Shown piece by piece: positions 39,124 through 47,790 of a stretch of 64,000 nucleotides of DNA. The notes beneath the pieces were generated by a model. That model saw only the letters and a program-made list of their open reading frames with translations. It made no database searches and was not told where the DNA came from. Every line of letters starts with the position of its first letter. Position 1 is the stretch's first letter. A program made the position numbers and the translations under genes. This stretch comes from Geothrix fuzhouensis (GTDB lineage: Bacteria; Acidobacteriota; Holophagae; Holophagales; Holophagaceae): contig NZ_JANHMQ010000003.1 of the NCBI RefSeq assembly GCF_024609325.1, forward strand, positions 186,001 through 250,000, written 5' to 3'.

Positions 39124-40290
39124 ATGCGCTTGCTGCCCGCCACCGTCCTGGCTCTGCTGTCACTGCCCGTCCAGGCCCAGTTCTGGAGCGAGCTGGCCAA
39201 TCCCAAGGTGGAGGTGGTGGTTGTCCATCCGCCGGGCCTGGGCCTCAAGGTGGAGCGGCTGGCCTTCGCCCCCTCCCGGGACCTGAACTCCCGCGAGTTG
39301 GCCGACGCCCTCACGGCCGATCTGGTGCAGAGCCACCAGGTGGAGGTGGTGGACCGGGCCCACCTCGACGCCGTGCTGAAGGAGCAGGAACTGGGTGCCA
39401 GCGGCTACGTGGAGCCCGCCACCATCGCCCGTCTGGGCAAGCTCCTGGGCCCCAGCGTGCTGGTGATCGTGAACGTGAACCGCTCGGAAGTGAGCCGGAA
39501 CCAGTCCAGCAAGGAAGAGCGCAGCACCGACTACAAAACCAAGCAGGAGATCGTGCGCCACAAGCGCACCAGCATCACGAGCCTGGATTTCAGCGCCACC
39601 GTCCAGGTGGTGGACCTCAGCACCGGCCGCGTGTTCGGCGCGCAGCGCCTGGAGGACGCCCCCAGCCTCAGCAACAGCTCGTACGACGGCTTCCCGGCCT
39701 ACCCGCGGGATTCCGATGTGCGTCGCCTGGCGTTTGAGACCGCCAAGGGGAAGGTGCTGCACCTGCTCCTGGCCTGGAGCGAAACCCGCAAGCTCACCTT
39801 CTTTGACGATGACGTTTTCGGCATGGCCCAGGCCCACGACCGGCTCAAGGCCCGCGACACCCGCGGCGCCCTGGAGCTGGCCTTGGACGGCCTGGAGCAG
39901 TCGAAGCAGGACAAGGGCCAGAAGCCCAAGTACTACCCGCGCGCCGAGTACAACGTCGGCATCATCCAGTTCGCCCTTGGGCACTACGAGGAGGCCCTGC
40001 CCTACCTCCGCGCCGCCCTGGACATGCAGCCCGACGCGAGCATCTTCCAGACCGCCCTGAAGGAGTGCCAGGAGGCCGTCACCCTCCAGGAGGCCCTGCG
40101 CCGGGCCGAAAGCCGCAGTGAGCCGGCCACCGCCCCCACCGCCTCATCCCGCCCTGCGCCCGCTATGTCTGAACCCACCAAGGCCAGCCCCGAGGCGCGG
40201 CTCCAGAAGCTCCAGGCGCTCTACAAGAAGGGTCTGCTAGACAAGAGGGAATACGACGCCAAGAAAGCCGAGATCCTGAAGGAGTTATAG
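39124..40290 (+). CDS. Secreted CsgG-like protein with C-terminal SHOCT domain
   Basis: A 388-residue exported protein. A signal peptide ends near VQAQ (residue 19). Residues about 35-220 resemble the CsgG/TolB-N type beta-alpha fold (VERLAFAP, SRELADALTADLVQSHQVEVVDRAHLDAVLKEQ), seen in outer-membrane curli export and related lipoproteins. A TPR-like segment follows (YYPRAEYNVGIIQFALGHYEEALPYL in part), and the end is a SHOCT motif (KLQALYKKGLLDKREYDAKK). There is no lipobox. Function is unknown. Confidence 0.75.
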   Translation: MRLLPATVLALLSLPVQAQFWSELANPKVEVVVVHPPGLGLKVERLAFAPSRDLNSRELADALTADLVQSHQVEVVDRAHLDAVLKEQELGASGYVEPATIARLGKLLGPSVLVIVNVNRSEVSRNQSSKEERSTDYKTKQEIVRHKRTSITSLDFSATVQVVDLSTGRVFGAQRLEDAPSLSNSSYDGFPAYPRDSDVRRLAFETAKGKVLHLLLAWSETRKLTFFDDDVFGMAQAHDRLKARDTRGALELALDGLEQSKQDKGQKPKYYPRAEYNVGIIQFALGHYEEALPYLRAALDMQPDASIFQTALKECQEAVTLQEALRRAESRSEPATAPTASSRPAPAMSEPTKASPEARLQKLQALYKKGLLDKREYDAKKAEILKEL

Positions 40291-40332
40291 GCCCCGACGC
40301 GGGATAATCGGGGTTCTGTCCTTCGGAGCCCC

Positions 40333-41643
40333 ATGCCCACGCCCGCCCGCCTCCACGTCGCCCACGCCTTGCACGAAGTGTTCGGGGAGAAGGGCCGGGT
40401 CCCGGATATCTGGGACCGGGAGCTTGGCGAGGATGCGCATCTGGCCCAAGCCATGCTGGGCCTCTGCCTGCGCCGGTGGGGCCGCCTCCAGGCCTGGGTG
40501 AAGCCCAAGCTGAAGGACCCCGATCGGGGGGTTCCCCTGGGCACGCAGGTGGCGCTGGCCGTGGGGCTGGTCCAGTTGGCCTGGCTGCCCGGAGTCAGCG
40601 ATCACGCCGCCGTGAACGAAGCCGTCGAGCTGGCCGCGACCCGCGACCTGGGCTTCCTTCCCCACAAGGGCCTGGTGAACGCCATCCTGCGCCGCGCCGC
40701 CAAGGATCGCGCCGCCCTGGCCGCCGAGCTGGACGCCCTGCCCGCCACCCTTGACCGCCCCGCCGCCGCCGAGCGGGCCCTGCGGGCGGCCCTGGCCCCC
40801 CATGGCGTCAAGCCATCAAGCGAGGGCGCTGAAAGCGATCTGGAGACCCTCTGGGCCCGCCTCCAGCAGCCCCCCCGGCTCTCCTTCCGGCGCCTGGAAG
40901 GCGAGGTGCCCGAAGGCCTGGAGCCCGACGCGGACCTGCCCGGGTGCCTGCGCCTGGCCGAGAGCGCCCCCTTCCCCCGCCCCTGGCTGGAATCCGGCGC
41001 GGGGATGGTACAGGACCGCAGCTCCCAGGCCCTGCTGGCCTATGCCTGGGAGCGCCCCGTTACCCGCATCCTCGATGCCTGCGCGGCCCCGGGCGGGAAG
41101 ACCACCACCCTGGCCCTGCGCCATCCCGGGGCCGCGCTCACGGCCCTGGAGGTGCATCCGCGGCGGGTCGCCCGGCTCCGGCAGACCCTCCAGCAGCGGG
41201 GGCTCGCCGCCCAGGTGATCCAGGCCGACGCCGCCGAATGGCTGGAAACCAACGACGCGACCTTCGACCTCATCCTGCTGGACGCCCCCTGCTCCGGCAG
41301 CGGCACCCTCCAGAAGCATCCCGAGTGGCCCTGGCTGGCCCATGACGACCTGCCCCGGCTCACGGGGATCCAGCGGCGCCTCCTCGCCGCCGCCGCCGGG
41401 CGCCTGGCCCCCGGGGGCCTGCTCATCTACGCGGTCTGCTCCTGGCTTCCCGAAGAAGGCGAGGCCCACCGCGAATGGCTGGCCGACGTCCGGCCCGACC
41501 TGCGCCCGGCCCCGGTGTGGCCCGCGGCCCTGGGCGTGGCCTCGGAGGCCGACGGCGACACCACCGCCTTCTTCCGGCCCCATCCCGCGCGCTGGGAAGG
41601 AGAAGGCTTCCAGGCATTCGCCGTCACGCGGCCGCTCCGGTAG
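40333..41643 (+). CDS. rsmB: 16S rRNA cytosine-C5 methyltransferase (RsmB/Sun family)
   Basis: A 436-residue protein. The N-terminal ~140 residues resemble the NusB-like RNA-binding domain of RsmB. The methyltransferase has ACAAPGGKTT (SAM binding), DAPCSGSGTLQKHPE (motif IV with the release cysteine in DAPCSG) and YAVCSWLPEE (motif VI with the nucleophilic cysteine). The usual target is C967 of 16S rRNA. It starts 42 bases after the CsgG-like gene. Confidence 0.88.
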   Translation: MPTPARLHVAHALHEVFGEKGRVPDIWDRELGEDAHLAQAMLGLCLRRWGRLQAWVKPKLKDPDRGVPLGTQVALAVGLVQLAWLPGVSDHAAVNEAVELAATRDLGFLPHKGLVNAILRRAAKDRAALAAELDALPATLDRPAAAERALRAALAPHGVKPSSEGAESDLETLWARLQQPPRLSFRRLEGEVPEGLEPDADLPGCLRLAESAPFPRPWLESGAGMVQDRSSQALLAYAWERPVTRILDACAAPGGKTTTLALRHPGAALTALEVHPRRVARLRQTLQQRGLAAQVIQADAAEWLETNDATFDLILLDAPCSGSGTLQKHPEWPWLAHDDLPRLTGIQRRLLAAAAGRLAPGGLLIYAVCSWLPEEGEAHREWLADVRPDLRPAPVWPAALGVASEADGDTTAFFRPHPARWEGEGFQAFAVTRPLR

Positions 41644-41665
41644 GCGCGGCCGGGATACGGTCCCG

Positions 41666-41881
41666 CTACCGCTTGAACCGCGCCGCGAGCGAGCCCAGCG
41701 CCCAGCGCAGGAACGCCACCACGCTGCCGCTGCGCCGCTCGGCCTGCCGCTGGTCCGAGGGGAGGCTCGGCACGGACTGCTGCCGGCGATCGGCCGTGCG
41801 CCGATCCTCCCGCCGGATGGCATAGAGGGCGAGGCCGAAGAAGAGAACCACGAGGAGTGCCGTGCAGACGAGGGTGGTCAT
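41666..41881 (-). CDS. Small single-pass membrane protein
   Basis: A 71-residue protein starting MTTLVCTALLVVLFFGLALYA, one clear N-terminal membrane helix, followed by a strongly basic tail rich in Arg and Gln (RREDRRTADRRQQ). No family recognised. It converges on rsmB with 22 bases between stops. ATG at 41881 chosen because the in-frame extension upstream is unlike coding sequence. Confidence 0.55.
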   Translation of the reverse strand: MTTLVCTALLVVLFFGLALYAIRREDRRTADRRQQSVPSLPSDQRQAERRSGSVVAFLRWALGSLAARFKR

Positions 41882-41963
41882 GGGTTCCTCTGAGCGGGGC
41901 CGGAGGAGAGGGCGGATCGTATTGCGTTTCGCCGAAGCCACCTGGCTTTGAATCAGGCGAGGT

Positions 41964-42200
41964 TCAGGCGCTTGTATGCCAGGGTCTGAGAGCTTCCTGC
42001 CATGTTAGCCGCCGTGCCCGGCAAGCCACGCGGGCCCAAAGGACAGAAAACCAAAGCGCGAAGGCCGCCGCGAATACCAGCACCCAACGGCCATGGGTGA
42101 AGACGGCCGACAGCCCCCACACGGCGCCACAACCCCAGGCCAACGAAAGAATCGCCGCGACAAGGCGGTTGACGAAACCAAACGGGCGGCGTTTTGACAT
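41964..42200 (-). CDS. Small two-helix membrane protein, possible cassette gene
   Basis: A 78-residue protein with two hydrophobic helices (LVAAILSLAWGCGAVWGLSA and WVLVFAAAFALWFSVLWA) and basic ends. No function known. It lies directly downstream of the attC-like half site that follows the RelA/SpoT gene, in the same orientation, so it may be a second, degenerate integron cassette; a convincing attC after its own stop was not seen. Confidence 0.6.
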   Translation of the reverse strand: MSKRRPFGFVNRLVAAILSLAWGCGAVWGLSAVFTHGRWVLVFAAAFALWFSVLWARVACRARRLTWQEALRPWHTSA

Positions 42201-42225
42201 GGGAGAGAAGCTTACGGAATGAAGG

Positions 42226-42254
42226 CCGGGTCCGAGTTGAGCGGAGGGTTAGGC
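42226..42254 (-). other. attC-like half site downstream of the RelA/SpoT gene
   Basis: On the minus strand, 24 bases after the RelA/SpoT stop, GCCTAAC (42248-42254) is followed by CCTCCGCTCAACTCGGACC. GCCTAAC fits the RYYYAAC box that opens integron attC sites, and TCAA at this distance is common in them. The matching right half with GTTRRRY was not found before the next gene, so the site looks truncated. Confidence 0.5.
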
Positions 42255-42277
42255 GCTGGGCCAATTGGGGCAATTCT

Positions 42278-43324
42278 CTATCTTTTTGTTCGAATCGGCT
42301 TATTCAATTCATGCACGCCTGCCAATTTGGCGCAGCTATTTTCAACCATTCGAATGAAATCCGTGGCGTCAGAGAAATAATTTGTGAATGCCAACCGCAC
42401 CTGGTCGCCTGAATCGGCCCTGACGAGGACGATGTCGCGATCTGAGAACTCCTTCTCAAGTTCAAAGAGTGCCCGAAGTGCTTCAGGTGCATCCCGGTAT
42501 GTGCGTATCTCAAGGTCAGTGGATGCCGAAAAAATGAGAATGGCGTTTTTGTTTTCGGAAACAGCCTTATCTGCTGCGTTTAAACCGCGAAGCGTCTGAA
42601 GGAGAGAAAGTTCGCTATCGATAGCCAAAAATCGATCTATCAAATCCTTGCTTTCAAGCTCGGGGAAGGGGCCTGTGGTGCCTTCATAGGCTCTTGCCAG
42701 GATTTCGCTGGCCAGAGCCATTGCATGCTCGTATCTCTTGTCACCTTGCTGAAATTTGGGCTGACTCTCTGTAATGAACCCGATTACTTCTACAGTAGTG
42801 GCCCATGCGTGTTGAACTAGTGTTCTATATTGAATTTCGACATATAACCCGGTGAGCCTTTTCCCAATTGTTGACTGGACATCGTACTCGTAAACATCAT
42901 GGATACCTCTATATCCAGTCGCTTTCGGTTTCTTAATGTAATCATATTGATCGAGTTCGTTTCGGAGTCGGTGGTTGAATCTGGCTTGATGAAAATCAGT
43001 ACGGAACTGATACAGATCCTTCACGGTTCTAAAGATCAAACGGCACCCAGCGACATCGTCCATTCGAGCCAAGTGCATATGTGAAAATCGAAACAGTTTG
43101 TCAAAAATTGTTCGTTTGCGCTTATGCCGCTGGGCTACAGTGATTCTTCTTCCTCTTGTTCTGAAGCGTAAAATTGACTGGAAAGTGTTTAGAACAGCAC
43201 GATGCGCCGCCCTCCATTCTTCAATTACACGGAGATCTTCAAAAGTAGCTTTGCCCGCACGAACATTTTCGCCAGCTCGATTGACTCTGGACTTTGAACC
43301 GCCCGGAAATCCTGGTTCCGCCAT
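42278..43324 (-). CDS. RelA/SpoT synthetase-domain protein, probably transferred
   Basis: A 348-residue protein with a RelA/SpoT nucleotide pyrophosphokinase domain: MDDVAGCRLIF, YDYIKKPKATGYRGIH and EIQYRTLVQHAWA match the synthetase core. The serine usual in GYRSxH is Gly here. No HD hydrolase or TGS/ACT domain exists; about 130 residues of unknown type follow. It may make an alarmone, or modify tRNA as toxic small alarmone synthetases do. Its base composition (29 of 60 G+C in one line counted) is far below that of neighbours. ATG at 43324 has AGGAG upstream. Confidence 0.85.
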   Translation of the reverse strand: MAEPGFPGGSKSRVNRAGENVRAGKATFEDLRVIEEWRAAHRAVLNTFQSILRFRTRGRRITVAQRHKRKRTIFDKLFRFSHMHLARMDDVAGCRLIFRTVKDLYQFRTDFHQARFNHRLRNELDQYDYIKKPKATGYRGIHDVYEYDVQSTIGKRLTGLYVEIQYRTLVQHAWATTVEVIGFITESQPKFQQGDKRYEHAMALASEILARAYEGTTGPFPELESKDLIDRFLAIDSELSLLQTLRGLNAADKAVSENKNAILIFSASTDLEIRTYRDAPEALRALFELEKEFSDRDIVLVRADSGDQVRLAFTNYFSDATDFIRMVENSCAKLAGVHELNKPIRTKR

Positions 43325-43347
43325 TCATAGCTCCTGGTGGTTGAAAC

Positions 43348-43380
43348 GCCTAACCGTAAATTAGGTGATTAATCCCGGGT
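43348..43380 (-). other. attC-like right half upstream of the RelA/SpoT gene
   Basis: On the minus strand GTTAGGC (complement of 43348-43354) ends a short A+T-rich run containing GGGATTAATCACC, 24 bases before the RelA/SpoT start. GTTAGGC is the commonest GTTRRRY core at integron cassette borders. With GCCTAAC after the gene it brackets an approximately 1.1 kb unit in the correct order for one cassette. The partner half farther upstream is not evident. Confidence 0.5.
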
Positions 43381-43501
43381 GGGAGCGTGGGCCTGCCGGT
43401 TATGGGAGATGCGTTTCGAAATGATCCTCCCACCTTTGGGTAGGCGGGAGCGACAAGGTTGGGCTGAGCCCGGTCACCTTCACGAGTCGTCCAGACAGGA
43501 A

Positions 43502-45103
43502 TCAGCGGGCGCTTTTAAAGGTCGGCTTGGTGGGGGTGTTGGCGACGGCCTGGCCGAGGTCGAAGGTGAACTGGGCCTGCTGGAGCATGCCGCGCAGATC
43601 CCAGGTGGGGTCGTACTCGTCGGTGACCTGGTGGTAGCGCCGGCCGAACGCGGCGGCCTTGGCCTTCAGCGCGGCGGGATCGGCGCCGAGGTAGTCCCGG
43701 CCCCCGCCCACGGACAGGGCGGGCACGCCGGCCTGGACAAAGCTGTAGTGGTCTGAGCGGAAGTAGCCGCCGGCAGTGTCGGGGCGCGAGGAGGCGACGG
43801 CGAGGCCCGAGGCCTTGGCCACGGCCGCGCCCAGGTCGCCCAGGGTGCTGCGGTTGCCGAAGGGCAGGCCGATGTCCCGCGTGGGGGCCACGAAGTTGAG
43901 GCTGTCCAGGTTGAGGTCGGCCGCGGTCTTCGCCAGGGGCCAGAGGGGATCGGCGGCATAGGCCTTGGACCCCAGCAGCCCCTGTTCCTCTCCGCACACG
44001 AAGAGGAACATCTGGCTGCGCCGGGCGGGCGCGTGGATGGCGGCCTGGGCCATGGCCAGGAGGGCCGCGCAGCCCGAGGCGTTGTCCACGGCGCCGTTGT
44101 AGATGTCATCGCCTTCGTGGCCCGGATGGCTGTCCGGGGCCGGGGCGGCGCCCTTGCCGAGGTGATCCCAGTGGGCCGAGTAGACCACCACCTCGCCCCG
44201 CAGCGCCGGGTCGGAGCCGGTCACCACGCCTGCCACGTTGAACTGCTCGACGGTGCGCACGGCGCTGGCCAGGGTCCCCTTGAGGTGCAGGTCCAGGGGG
44301 ACGGGCCGGAAATCGCGGCCCTGGGCCTGGGCGCGCAGGGCGTCCAGGTCCTGGCCGCCCCGCTTCACCAGGGCCTGGGCGACCGCCTCGGTGACCCAAC
44401 CCTGGAGCGGGGTTCCCGCGGGCCCCTTGGCCAGCTGGAAGCGCTCGGCGTCCCAGCCATTGCGCACCACGGGCCAGCCGTAGCTGGCGGAGGCCGTGGT
44501 GTGGATCAGCAGGATGCCGGCGGCCCCCTGGCGGGCGGCCTCCTCGAACTTGTAGGTCCACCGGCCGAAGAAGCTGAGATCGGGGCCTTCGAACAGGCCG
44601 GGCTCGGCGGCGGTGGGGGCCGGCTCGTTCACGAGCACGAGCAGAATCTTGCCCTTGAGGTCCACGCCCTTGAAGTCGTCCCAGTGGTCCGCGGGCGAAT
44701 GGATGCCGAAGCCCGCGAAGACCACGGGCGCGTCAAACGTCTGCTCCGCCTGCGCGATGCCAGAGCCGTAGACGATCTCGGTGCCGAACGTCGGGGTGCT
44801 GCACGCGCCGCCGCCCATGAAGCTGAGGGTGCTCCGGCCCGTCAGCGTGCGCAGGCCCAGGAGGGCGACCGGCTGGCGGTACGAGGTCCCACGTGCCGGC
44901 TTCAGGCCCAGGACCTGCAGCTGGGTCTCCAGGTAGCGCACCGTCAGTTCGGCGCCGCGCTGGCCCGTGCCCCGGCCCTCCAGCAGGTCGTCGGCCAGGA
45001 AGGCCAGGTGGGCGCGCAAGGGGGTCTCGGACACGCGGGGCAGGCTCGCCGGGACCTGGGCCAGCAGGCAGGACGCAGCCAGGCAGGGAAGCAGAAGGCG
45101 CAT
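43502..45103 (-). CDS. Secreted M28 metallopeptidase with PA domain
   Basis: A 533-residue exported aminopeptidase-like protein. A signal peptide ends near LLAQ (residue 16). A PA domain sits around residues 130-260. The co-catalytic zinc residues of M28 appear in YSAHWDHLG, GAVDNASGCAALL, CGEEQGLLGS, the LDSLNF region and FRSDHYSF. Such enzymes release N-terminal residues from peptides outside the cytoplasm. ATG at 45103; it is divergent from the AcfC-like gene. Confidence 0.9.
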   Translation of the reverse strand: MRLLLPCLAASCLLAQVPASLPRVSETPLRAHLAFLADDLLEGRGTGQRGAELTVRYLETQLQVLGLKPARGTSYRQPVALLGLRTLTGRSTLSFMGGGACSTPTFGTEIVYGSGIAQAEQTFDAPVVFAGFGIHSPADHWDDFKGVDLKGKILLVLVNEPAPTAAEPGLFEGPDLSFFGRWTYKFEEAARQGAAGILLIHTTASASYGWPVVRNGWDAERFQLAKGPAGTPLQGWVTEAVAQALVKRGGQDLDALRAQAQGRDFRPVPLDLHLKGTLASAVRTVEQFNVAGVVTGSDPALRGEVVVYSAHWDHLGKGAAPAPDSHPGHEGDDIYNGAVDNASGCAALLAMAQAAIHAPARRSQMFLFVCGEEQGLLGSKAYAADPLWPLAKTAADLNLDSLNFVAPTRDIGLPFGNRSTLGDLGAAVAKASGLAVASSRPDTAGGYFRSDHYSFVQAGVPALSVGGGRDYLGADPAALKAKAAAFGRRYHQVTDEYDPTWDLRGMLQQAQFTFDLGQAVANTPTKPTFKSAR

Positions 45104-45231
45104 GGAAGACTCCGGAAGGGATCCTTCAGCATACCTCGCATCACTTGGGTCGGAAGGCCAGGACTCGTCAGAGATTCGAGGGGGATTCTGTGGGATATCG
45201 CGACTATCCTCGGGGCGTCTGGAGGTGCCCC

Positions 45232-46086
45232 ATGCGCTGGCTCCTGTCCCTCCTGCTCACGCTTCCCCTGCTGGCCCAGGCCCAGGTCAAGGCCCCGGTC
45301 GCGGCTCCGGCGGAAGCCCCCAAGCCTGAGGCTCCGATCCTGCGGGTCTACGGCCCCGGCGGACCGGCACCGGCCATGAAGGAGGCGGCCCAGGCCTTCG
45401 CCACCCAGCGGAAGGTGGGCGTGGAAGTCACAGCGGGGCCGACGCCGACCTGGAAAGAGCAGGCCCTGAAGGACGCCGACCTCATCTTCAGCGGCAGTGA
45501 ATACATGATGACGGACTTCATCCAGCGGGACCTGCCAGGGCTCCTGCAGCCGGAGGCCGTGCGGACCCTCTACCTGCGCCCCTCGGCGATCCTGGTGCGA
45601 CCGGGGAACCCGAAGGGCCTCCGCGGTGTGCGGGACCTGGTCAGGCCCGGCCTGCGCGTGCTGGTGGTGCAGGGCGCGGGCCAGCTGGGCCTCTGGGAGG
45701 ATGTGCTCGGGCGGACGGGCGATGTGACCCTGGTGCGGGCCTTCCGGCAGCGGATCGCCCTCCACGCCGCCAACAGTGCCGAAGCCCGCAAGGCCTGGGT
45801 GGCCGATCCGACCCTGGATGCCTGGTTGATCTGGAACATCTGGCAGAAGGCCAGCCCAGAGCTGGCGGAGGTGGTGCCCACCGAACCCGCCTGGACGGTC
45901 TATCGCTCCTGCGGGGCGGCGGTGACCACCCGGACGCCGGAGCCGGCCCTGGCGGGGGCGTTCCTGGCCTTCCTGGAATCCGCCGAGGGACGGGCCATCT
46001 TCGCCAAGTGGGGCTGGATCACCGGACCGGCGGCGCCTGGGCGAGCGAAAACTGCACGGCCCCCAGCAAGGCCACGGGGGCGGTGA
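45232..46086 (+). CDS. AcfC-like periplasmic binding protein
   Basis: A 284-residue exported protein with a signal peptide ending LLAQAQ. The motifs LRVYGPGGPAPAMKEAA, AGPTPTWKEQALKDADLIFSGSEYMM match accessory colonization factor AcfC, a solute-binding protein related to sulfate/molybdate binders. No ABC permease or ATPase gene is adjacent, so ligand and transport partner are unknown. ATG at 45232 has GGAGG upstream. Its last 68 bases overlap the end of rsmE on the other strand; the Arg/Pro-rich tail there may be unconserved. Confidence 0.82.
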   Translation: MRWLLSLLLTLPLLAQAQVKAPVAAPAEAPKPEAPILRVYGPGGPAPAMKEAAQAFATQRKVGVEVTAGPTPTWKEQALKDADLIFSGSEYMMTDFIQRDLPGLLQPEAVRTLYLRPSAILVRPGNPKGLRGVRDLVRPGLRVLVVQGAGQLGLWEDVLGRTGDVTLVRAFRQRIALHAANSAEARKAWVADPTLDAWLIWNIWQKASPELAEVVPTEPAWTVYRSCGAAVTTRTPEPALAGAFLAFLESAEGRAIFAKWGWITGPAAPGRAKTARPPARPRGR

Positions 46087-46798
46087 CGGCGCGCAGGATG
46101 CTTCGCCCGAGGCTCACGGGCTGCCACCCTGCGGTAAGGAGGGCGGCGAACTCCGCATCGGTGATGCCGCCTTCGGGGCCGCTGGTGAAAGCCAGGGGCT
46201 CGCGCCGCAGGACCGGGTTGGCCTGATCCGTGGCCAGCTCGTAGGCGACCCACTTCTGGGGTGTCTCCCAGACCAGGAGGGCGTCGAAGGGTAGGGGCGG
46301 GCGCAATTCCGGGCGGCGGCTGCGGTGGCTCTGCTCGCAGGCGGACTGGATGATCCGGGCCCAGCGCTCCATGCGGGCGGCAGTCTTGGCGGGATCGAAC
46401 TCGCTGCGGGCATAGACCACGGGCTGGATGAGGGTGGCGCCCAGCTCCACCAGCGGCGCCAGCCATTCGTCGAAGAGGCTGAGCTGCGCGGGCAGCGGCA
46501 GGCACGCCTGGAGGGGGATGGGCGGCTCGCGGTCCTCGTGGAGGGGCGCCACCAGGCGCGCCAGGGCGTGACCCCGGTCCAGCTCGGCCAGGTCCGCCGT
46601 CCAGGGCTGGTCGCCCAGCACCAGCTCCAGGGCGTCGCCGGGCTGTAGGCGCAGGGCGCGCAGATGCCGGGCGGCCTCGGCACCCAAGGGCACGGCCAGG
46701 TTCTCGGCGGCAGCCGCCGGAAAAGCACCGGGCAGGGGATCGAGGAAGAGGCGGGGGCGGCTCACGGAGAAATCATCCCATAAGGAATTCACGGTCAT
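46019..46798 (-). CDS. rsmE: 16S rRNA m3U1498 methyltransferase RsmE
   Basis: A 259-residue SPOUT methyltransferase. The N-terminal PUA-like part begins RPRLFLDPLPG; the knotted SAM-binding region is FTSGPEGGITDAEFAALL followed by LGRSILRAVTAPVALLG. The start is uncertain: ATG at 46798, or GTG at 46763 giving VSRPRLFLD, which is closer to the usual N-terminus. Its 3' end overlaps the AcfC-like gene by 68 bases tail to tail. Confidence 0.88.
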   Translation of the reverse strand: MTVNSLWDDFSVSRPRLFLDPLPGAFPAAAAENLAVPLGAEAARHLRALRLQPGDALELVLGDQPWTADLAELDRGHALARLVAPLHEDREPPIPLQACLPLPAQLSLFDEWLAPLVELGATLIQPVVYARSEFDPAKTAARMERWARIIQSACEQSHRSRRPELRPPLPFDALLVWETPQKWVAYELATDQANPVLRREPLAFTSGPEGGITDAEFAALLTAGWQPVSLGRSILRAVTAPVALLGAVQFSLAQAPPVR

Positions 46799-46845
46799 CC
46801 CACGGGGCTTCCCCCTCTCGATAAGCTGGATGTCCTGGAGGACCT

Positions 46846-47790
46846 TTGCTCGACGCCCTGCTGCAAGCTGCTCCCTGGTGGGCCTGGGGGGGCTTCACTG
46901 CCTTCGTCTTCATGATGCTCACCCTGGACCTGGGCGTGTTCAACCGGAAGATCCACGCGCCCAGCATGCGGGAGGCGGGAATCTGGAGCGCGGTCTGGAT
47001 CACGCTGGCCCTCCTCTTCAACGTGCTGATCTTCCAGGCCGAGGGCACCCAGAAGGGCCTGGAGTGGTTCACGGGCTACGTGCTGGAGAAGTCCCTCAGC
47101 GTGGACAACCTCTTCGTGTTCGTCCTGGTGTTCCAGAGCTTCCAGGTGGATCTGCGGCATCAACACCGGGTGCTGTTCTGGGGCGTGCTCGGGGCCCTGG
47201 TCATGCGGGCGGTCATGATCCTGGCGGGCACCGCCCTGCTCAACCGCTTCGAATGGATGATGTACGTCTTCGGTGGCTTCCTCGTTTACACAGGCGTGAA
47301 GATGCTCCTGGTGAGAGGCGAAGACACCGATCCCACGCAGAACCCCATGGTGAGGGCCTTCCGCCGCTTCGTGCCCTATGACGAGAAAGGCGGCCACGAG
47401 CACTTCTGGTCGTACAAGAATGGCCGCCGCTTCGCCACGCCCATGCTGCTGGTGCTCATCACCATCGAAGTGACAGACTTGGTGTTCGCGGTGGATTCCA
47501 TTCCGGCGGTGCTCGCCGTGAGCCGGGATCCCTTCGTGGTCTACACCTCGAACATCTTCGCCATCCTGGGTCTGCGGAGCCTCTACTTCCTGCTGGCCAA
47601 GATGATGGACCGCTTCCATCGCCTAAAGACCGGGCTGGCCGTGGTGCTGGCCTTCGTGGGCGTGAAGATGTGCATCACGGATTGGATCCACATCCCCGTG
47701 CAGTACAGCCTGCTGGTCATCGCCGCCGTGCTGGGGGGAAGTGTGATCGCCAGCCTGGCCTGGCCCCTGGAGCAGGATGGGGTCGAATGA
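46846..47790 (+). CDS. TerC/Alx-family membrane protein
   Basis: A 314-residue integral membrane protein with about nine helices. LTLDLGVF, EKSLSVDNLFVFVLVF and EVTDLVFAVDSIPAVLAVS, with paired acidic residues in helices, are TerC/Alx signatures. The family exports or controls metal ions, manganese in Alx. Start is TTG at 46846 with GGAGG six bases before it. The short spacer leaves no room for a manganese riboswitch. Its stop overlaps ribF (ATGA). Confidence 0.9.
   Translation: MLDALLQAAPWWAWGGFTAFVFMMLTLDLGVFNRKIHAPSMREAGIWSAVWITLALLFNVLIFQAEGTQKGLEWFTGYVLEKSLSVDNLFVFVLVFQSFQVDLRHQHRVLFWGVLGALVMRAVMILAGTALLNRFEWMMYVFGGFLVYTGVKMLLVRGEDTDPTQNPMVRAFRRFVPYDEKGGHEHFWSYKNGRRFATPMLLVLITIEVTDLVFAVDSIPAVLAVSRDPFVVYTSNIFAILGLRSLYFLLAKMMDRFHRLKTGLAVVLAFVGVKMCITDWIHIPVQYSLLVIAAVLGGSVIASLAWPLEQDGVE

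Noticed and set aside
46799-46845. Manganese (yybP-ykoY) riboswitch before terC
   Set aside because: The 47-base spacer is too short for the motif.
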